This document shows, piece after piece, positions 59,685 to 64,000 of a stretch of DNA of 64,000 nucleotides; the stretch's first letter is position 1, and each line of letters starts with the position of its first letter. Under the pieces are notes generated by a model that was given only the letters and a program-made list of their open reading frames with translations, did no database searches and was not told the origin of the DNA. The DNA comes from Phycisphaeraceae bacterium (GTDB taxonomy: Bacteria > Planctomycetota > Phycisphaerae > Phycisphaerales > UBA1924): positions 62,001 through 126,000 of the forward strand of contig JAHBXB010000007.1 of the NCBI GenBank assembly GCA_019636655.1. The letters run 5' to 3'. A program made the translations under genes and the position numbers.

Positions 59685-60817
59685 TTCTCGATCAGTTCGG
59701 CGCTGGACTTCATAAGTCTGTAGGCCGGCTTGTCCGCCGAGTCCTTCCCGCCGTGGAGTTTGGCGATGGCCTGCAGGATGCCCGTGGGGTCGTCGTCGAT
59801 GAACTGGATGGTCTTGATGACGATCGGTCGGCGGCCGTCGGAGCGATCAAGGGGGTTGAGCCGGTCCAGCTCCGCCATGGTCTTCTCCAACCCGAGTTCC
59901 CACACCCCGCCGCCGGAGCGTGCGATGGAGCGGGAGAGCAGGAAGATGGCGTCGGGCTTCATGGCGATGGCGGCCCGGAGGCCGTCGAGGGGGTTGGAGC
60001 GACCCCGGGGGCGCTTCCGTTCTTCCTCCAGCCACTTCTGCACCTGGAGTTTCGCTTCAGGGGTGGCGCGGATGAGAGCCGGTGTGAACCAGATGTAGCC
60101 GGGCCCGTCGGCCTCGTCGGTGGCTCGGAGACGGTTGGGGTCGTCGTAGGCGGGGTCGCCGGGGCGCGGCGGCTCGATGCGCCGGAAAACGATGACCCCG
60201 AATCGCTGGGAGGGAGAGAGCCGCAGGATCGACCGCTGGACCTCGTCGAGCACGTTGGAGAGCGACGAAACCATCGGCCCCGAGCCGTCGATCACATACA
60301 CCACGCTCCGGGCGCTGGAGGCGCCAAGCCCGGCAAAACGAACGTCGGCCAGCGAAGGAGCGGTCGACCGGAGCGCGGCGGCGGGGTCGGGCGACGTGCC
60401 GGCATCCGTATGGCCGCCCTCAAGCCGGGGCGCGGGCGTCGTGGTGTCGATCGACAGACCCGTGAGGCTCGGCGCCGCCTCGGACGCCGGCGCACGGAGC
60501 GCGGCCGCCGGGGCCGTTGATCCCGTCGTGATCTTGGTAGCCTCGCGCGGGGGTACAGGGGGAGTGGGGGTGCCCGGCTCCTCAAAGGCGATAAACACCT
60601 CCGGCGGCTTGGGGGCCGAGGAGCCGACGGCGACGCGCCACACCACCGCCGCCGCGGCGATCAGGATGAGCGCATGGACAATCACGGACCCCGAGATCGG
60701 CAGGCCGAAACCGGCCATCCACCGGCGCGCGCGCGCCGCCTGGAGTGCCTGAACGGGCGTCCCGTCCGGGGGGCTCACCGCGGGCGCCGGCGCGATCGTC
60801 TCAGGCTCCGTTGTCAT
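59681..60817 (-). CDS. Membrane-anchored von Willebrand A-like protein
   Basis: A 378-residue protein. A basic N-terminus and one membrane helix (about residues 41-62) lead to a Pro/Thr/Ala-rich stalk (70-160). A vWA-like domain then begins with SARSVVYVIDGSGPMVSSLSNV and LDEVQRSILRLSPSQRFGVIVF. The metal-ion site reads DGSGPMVSS, only partly matching the DxSxS consensus. The domain faces the periplasm by the positive-inside rule. It overlaps the upstream DoxX-like gene by 17 bases and the downstream TPR gene by 4. Confidence 0.82.
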   Translation of the reverse strand: MTTEPETIAPAPAVSPPDGTPVQALQAARARRWMAGFGLPISGSVIVHALILIAAAAVVWRVAVGSSAPKPPEVFIAFEEPGTPTPPVPPREATKITTGSTAPAAALRAPASEAAPSLTGLSIDTTTPAPRLEGGHTDAGTSPDPAAALRSTAPSLADVRFAGLGASSARSVVYVIDGSGPMVSSLSNVLDEVQRSILRLSPSQRFGVIVFRRIEPPRPGDPAYDDPNRLRATDEADGPGYIWFTPALIRATPEAKLQVQKWLEEERKRPRGRSNPLDGLRAAIAMKPDAIFLLSRSIARSGGGVWELGLEKTMAELDRLNPLDRSDGRRPIVIKTIQFIDDDPTGILQAIAKLHGGKDSADKPAYRLMKSSAELIEK

Positions 60818-61697
60818 CAGGGGCAGTCTCGGCGATGGCGCGTCGGAAGAGTGCGTTGTCCATGGCCAGCACCCCGGGGCCCATCAACATCAGGGCCAGG
60901 GCGGACATCAGCAGGGCGAACTGCAGCCACAGCGGCCCCCACGCCTGCAGGTCGAATGCGTCGTAGGAAGGCCAGAAACTAAACAGGCCCGAACCGGTGC
61001 GAACCGCCGGCCCGAGTTGCGACAGCCACATCGTCCCCAGCATGACACAGGCAAGGACCAATGCCCAGATCCGGGTGAGTAATCCCGCCAGGATCATCGC
61101 CCCGCCCGCGAACGCCGCGGTGGCAGCCAGGTAGGCCTGCCAGCGAGCCGAACTGCCGCTGCTCAGGACGCTGGGCCAGAGAATCGTCGGCGTCGATCCG
61201 TCCGCGCCGGGCGGGGGGTCGCCCGCATCGCTGATCGCGACCGCGATGCGGTAGACCTGCCGGACCGGGCGGGGGGCCATGAACTCTGAAGCGGCCCGGA
61301 CCGGCGGGGCGGCGGGCTTCTCGATGGCCTGCGGGGGACGCCCGGCGTCGGGGTTCGGGGCCGGCCCGCTGTAGCGGTCGGCGGGCATCGGTTCCTGCCC
61401 GGGCGGAGGCAGAGGGGTCGGGGCGGGCTTGGCGGGTGCGGGACCGGCTGGCCCGGTGCCCGGCGCGGCGGCGTCGGGCGGCAGGACCGGGGGCGTCTGG
61501 ACCTCGGGAGTCGGAGCGACCGGCACCGGCGCCGTCTCGACGGCCACGCCGAGATTGGCCAGCACCGCGGCCTCCCGGGGGGTGGGCGTGAAGTGGCCGA
61601 GGATCAGGGCCAGACCGCTCCAGGCGAAGGTCAGCCCGACCGACAACCGAAGCAGCAGCGGCGCGAATCGGACACCTGCCGGCTCACTCCGATTCAT
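60801..61697 (-). CDS. DoxX-like membrane protein with Pro-rich loop
   Basis: A 298-residue membrane protein. Start at 61697 has GGAG 9 bases upstream. A first helix (LLLRLSVGLTFAWSGLALILGHF, about 12-34) carries the DoxX-like opening. A loop of about 130 residues very rich in Pro and Ala follows, then three more helices near 190-280 (AAFAGGAMILAGLLTRIWALVLA, FALLMSALALMLMG). DoxX proteins are small four-helix quinone-linked membrane proteins; the long loop between helix 1 and 2 is unusual. First gene of a three-gene overlapping string. Confidence 0.7.
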   Translation of the reverse strand: MNRSEPAGVRFAPLLLRLSVGLTFAWSGLALILGHFTPTPREAAVLANLGVAVETAPVPVAPTPEVQTPPVLPPDAAAPGTGPAGPAPAKPAPTPLPPPGQEPMPADRYSGPAPNPDAGRPPQAIEKPAAPPVRAASEFMAPRPVRQVYRIAVAISDAGDPPPGADGSTPTILWPSVLSSGSSARWQAYLAATAAFAGGAMILAGLLTRIWALVLACVMLGTMWLSQLGPAVRTGSGLFSFWPSYDAFDLQAWGPLWLQFALLMSALALMLMGPGVLAMDNALFRRAIAETAPDDNGA

Positions 61698-61832
61698 GAT
61701 GAACGCTCCTGTCCCAGGCCAACCGCCGGCGCGCGGGGAGCGTCCCCGCCACGCCACATGACTCAATGGTAATCATCGGATGGCGAGTGGACGGGGCATC
61801 GGCAAGCGCCGGGGAACGCCCGTTTTCGGCCC

Positions 61833-61838
61833 TAGCAT
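61833..61838 (+). promoter_or_regulatory. Candidate -10 (TAGCAT) of tRNA-Leu
   Basis: TAGCAT ends 9 bases before the tRNA-Leu 5' end, a spacing that would start transcription at the tRNA itself. No -35 was recognised. Confidence 0.35.
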
Positions 61839-61847
61839 GTCCCTTGA

Positions 61848-61931
61848 GCGGGCGTGGCGGAACTGGCAGACGCGCGGGACTTAGGATCCCGTGGCCGCAA
61901 GGCTGTGCAGGTTCAACTCCTGTCGCCCGCA
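61848..61931 (+). tRNA. tRNA-Leu (TAG)
   Basis: An 84-base class II tRNA. The acceptor stem GCGGGCG/CGCCCGC is perfect with discriminator A. The anticodon loop CTTAGGA, closed by CGGGA/TCCCG, gives anticodon TAG. A long variable arm (GGCCGCAAGGCTG) and TTCAACT loop are as expected for Leu. Confidence 0.96.
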
Positions 61932-61963
61932 GTACGATCCCAAGGCCGGCTCGTCGAGCGAGA

Positions 61964-62290
61964 TCAGGACTTGGGCGCCGGCGCGGCGGGAGGCGTGGGC
62001 GCCGCCGGAGCCGTGGGGGCGGAGGGCGCGGTGGGGGCGGGGTTCGCGTAGATGCCCTCCTCGTACCGCTCCTTGGAAACCTTGCGCACGTCCGACGACT
62101 GCAGCGTGATCGTCCCGCCGGACTTCTCATCCACGAACTTGACCGCGCCGCTGTTCTCCCGATCGACCTTGGTGGTGTAGTAGGTCTTCCCGGTCGCGAC
62201 GTCGCTGACCGTGTAGTAGGTGGTGCAGCCGCCGGCGGTGAGGATCACGAGGGCGGCCGCTGAGAGGGCGATCGATCGCAGGGATGTCAT
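61964..62290 (-). CDS. Small lipoprotein with Pro/Ala-rich tail
   Basis: A 108-residue lipoprotein: signal LSAAALVILTAGGC (Cys about residue 22), then a short beta domain TTYYTVSDVATGKTYYTTK..GTITLQSSDVRKVSKERYEEG. This is like small YgdI/YgdR-type SH3-fold lipoproteins. About 25 residues of repeated A-P-T/A-P-S follow at the C-terminus. GGAG lies 10 bases before ATG. 79 bases downstream of nuoG on the same strand. Confidence 0.75.
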   Translation of the reverse strand: MTSLRSIALSAAALVILTAGGCTTYYTVSDVATGKTYYTTKVDRENSGAVKFVDEKSGGTITLQSSDVRKVSKERYEEGIYANPAPTAPSAPTAPAAPTPPAAPAPKS

Positions 62291-62369
62291 CGGCTGGTCT
62301 CCAAGAGTGAAACGGACTGTAGCGACCGCCCCCGCGTCCGGTGGCGGCGAGGTCCGGTCGGGGTCTGGA

Positions 62370-64000
62370 TCAGAGTTCCACGACCTGCATCTCGGGCTCC
62401 GCCTGCGCCAGCGGCGGGGGCGGGGCGACTTCGGAGACGAAGACCGAGAGCGACGGGATGGCCTTGGCCATCTGCTGGCGCGTCATCGCCGCGTTGTACA
62501 GGCGGGAGCGCACGGCCCTGGAGGGCCGGCGGTGCACGGCGGGATCATTTTGAAGGTCGATCGCGTCCTGCGGCAGCCGGTCGGCGTCGGACTCGCCGCC
62601 GAGGTTCGGCAGGCCCTCCCGCGGCGGAGGGATCTCGGCCGTGGGCGAGGCGGCGAGCGCCGCCAGGTCGATCGCGATCTGCGCTTCGGGCAGTGTGCCG
62701 TCGATCGGCGCGATCGCCTGCTCGAAACTCTGCAGCATGTCGCGGGCGTTCTGGAAGGTGCCGGCCTTCTCGAGCCAGGACGAGGAGGGCAGGACGATGT
62801 CCGCTCGTCCGGCGAGGTACCCGTGGCCCTTGAGGGAGTCGATCAGGACCACGAAGGGACCGTCGGCCGACTGGCCCAGTTTGTCGACGAGCGTCTTGGG
62901 GGCCCAGTCCGAGGGGTAGTTGCCCGTGATGATCGCGCCGCCGATGCCGCCGCGGAGCAGCGAAACGAACTCATCAAAGGAGACCAGCGAGGCCCCGGGG
63001 GTCTGGGCGATGGCGTCCAGGACACGCCGCACGCCGCGGGCGTTGGGCGCCTTCTCGGCGTACATCTTGAAGCCGTTGGAATCGCTGGGGGGGAAGGTCT
63101 TGTCCTGCCCGCGGCTGGGCACCGGGCCGACGGCCATGACAACCGACGGCGTGATCGCCAGCGCGGCCCGCGCGAGCAGGTAGGCGTCCTCGCACGAGAG
63201 CATGGGGCTGACGAGGAGCCCGAGGCGGGCGCCCTTGTCCATCGGGCCCTTGGCCGTCACGGCCTGCTTGAGCCCGGCGACCGCATCGAGCAGCGCCCGG
63301 TTCCAGTCGGTCTCCACCTGCACGCCGAACTGGCGGCGAACGGGCGTCGTGAGCCGGTCCTCCGAGTGGACCCACTTCCAGGAGTGCCGCACCTCGTCGG
63401 TGATCCACCACTTGTTGACGGCCATGTTGGTCCGAGGGCGGAGGCGGTACACCTTCCCCTCGTTGTGGCAGACGGTGAGGTTGTCGCCCGAGGCGGTGAA
63501 GCCGTCGATCGAGGGCGTCTCCTTCAGGAACCACACCCGCTGGGCGAAGAGGAAGTCCTTGTCCAGCAGCGCGCCGACGGGGCAGAGGTCGGTCACGTTG
63601 AGGGAGAGTTCGTTGGCGATGGGCCGGCCTGGGAAGACGTCGATCTCCTCGTGGTTGCCGCGGCCCTGGACCATGAGTTCACTGGTGCCCGTCACCTCGC
63701 GGGTGAAACGGACGCACCGGGTGCACATGATGCAGCGGTCGGAGTAGAGGAGGATGTTGGGGCCGATGTCCTTCTTGGGGTTCTTGACCTTGACGTCCTG
63801 GAAGCGGGAGGCGGCGCGGCCGTACTCGTAGGAGTAATCCTGCAGGCCGCACTCGCCGGCCTTGTCGCACACCGGGCAGTCCAGGGGGTGGTTGATCAGC
63901 AGGTATTCCATCACCGACTTCTGGTTCTGCACGGACTTGGGGGAGTCGGTGTAGACCACCATGCCGTCCGCCGCGGCGGTCTGGCAGGTCGGGACGAGCT
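62370..64000 (-). CDS. nuoG: NADH-quinone oxidoreductase subunit G (5' partial)
   Basis: At least 542 residues; the gene continues past the right edge. The upstream frame reads LVPTCQTAAADGMVVYTDS, the conserved NuoG N-terminal stretch whose Cys is a [2Fe-2S] ligand. CPVCDKAGECGLQD and DRCIMCTRCVRFTREV provide ligands for Fe-S clusters of the NADH-side electron wire. The molybdopterin-oxidoreductase-like part follows (GFTASGDNLTV..EGKVYRL). It belongs to the peripheral arm of complex I, while nuoJKLMN for the membrane arm lie 32 kb away on the other strand. Confidence 0.94.
   Translation of the reverse strand, partial: LVPTCQTAAADGMVVYTDSPKSVQNQKSVMEYLLINHPLDCPVCDKAGECGLQDYSYEYGRAASRFQDVKVKNPKKDIGPNILLYSDRCIMCTRCVRFTREVTGTSELMVQGRGNHEEIDVFPGRPIANELSLNVTDLCPVGALLDKDFLFAQRVWFLKETPSIDGFTASGDNLTVCHNEGKVYRLRPRTNMAVNKWWITDEVRHSWKWVHSEDRLTTPVRRQFGVQVETDWNRALLDAVAGLKQAVTAKGPMDKGARLGLLVSPMLSCEDAYLLARAALAITPSVVMAVGPVPSRGQDKTFPPSDSNGFKMYAEKAPNARGVRRVLDAIAQTPGASLVSFDEFVSLLRGGIGGAIITGNYPSDWAPKTLVDKLGQSADGPFVVLIDSLKGHGYLAGRADIVLPSSSWLEKAGTFQNARDMLQSFEQAIAPIDGTLPEAQIAIDLAALAASPTAEIPPPREGLPNLGGESDADRLPQDAIDLQNDPAVHRRPSRAVRSRLYNAAMTRQQMAKAIPSLSVFVSEVAPPPPLAQAEPEMQVVEL

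Overview
The window looks like chromosomal DNA of a GC-rich planctomycete, most likely class Phycisphaerae. The case rests on several signs seen together. EF-Tu has a switch I loop of a type I associate with planctomycetes. There are membrane proteins ending in a CxxCGYDxxG...CPECG zinc ribbon. Secreted proteins end in dockerin-like DFDGNG...DIAxFxxAW repeats and a terminal Cys. There are two fibro-slime proteins, a DUF3300/DUF2950 pair, and a small VTLRRTTIEEVE protein. No phage, insertion sequence, CRISPR array or rRNA was found; the region reads as ordinary core genome with lineage-specific envelope genes between housekeeping blocks.

Layout. 1-6 kb: the tail of an RNA-binding protein with its terminator, a PH-like membrane protein, a GT1-type glycosyltransferase, a lipoprotein, and the FtsK translocase. 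6-23.5 kb: an HDOD-GGDEF-receiver signalling protein, an aldehyde dehydrogenase, several unrecognised secreted or lipoprotein genes, ComM, a probably frameshifted zinc-ribbon gene, DUF3300/DUF2950, 1-Cys peroxiredoxin, a methyltransferase, and the phospholipid genes pgsA-pgpA. 23.7-30.7 kb: an operon nuoJKLMN for the membrane arm of complex I, mostly with 4-base overlaps. nuoG enters from the far right edge on the other strand, so complex I genes are split. 30.7-46.8 kb: a GAF/SpoIIE phosphatase, a TPR metallopeptidase with a LolA-like partner, Der GTPase, an M20 amidohydrolase, a subtilisin-like protease, then an ECF sigma/anti-sigma/cardiolipin synthase/DUF4105 gene string, and a Tat-exported beta carbonic anhydrase.

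47.0-50.7 kb is a translation and secretion block, tRNA-Thr - tuf - rpmG - tRNA-Trp - secE - nusG, preceded by a good sigma70-type promoter. It is followed not by rplKAJL-rpoBC but by two tandem fibro-slime genes, each with its own terminator. 53-64 kb holds an FmdB-like protein without its zinc cysteines, a receiver-only regulator, tmk with a LpxL-type acyltransferase, a three-gene overlapping string (DoxX-like membrane protein, von Willebrand A-like protein, large TPR protein), tRNA-Leu, a small lipoprotein and nuoG.

Expression signals. Most genes have recognisable Shine-Dalgarno sequences, but a subset has none and instead carries a TAnnnT hexamer 6-9 bases before the start codon. This suggests leaderless transcripts from a TAnnnT -10 element. 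Best candidates for undescribed biology are the DoxX/vWA/TPR string, the sigma-controlled envelope string, the fibro-slime pair, and the His-rich loops in both NuoL and NuoM.
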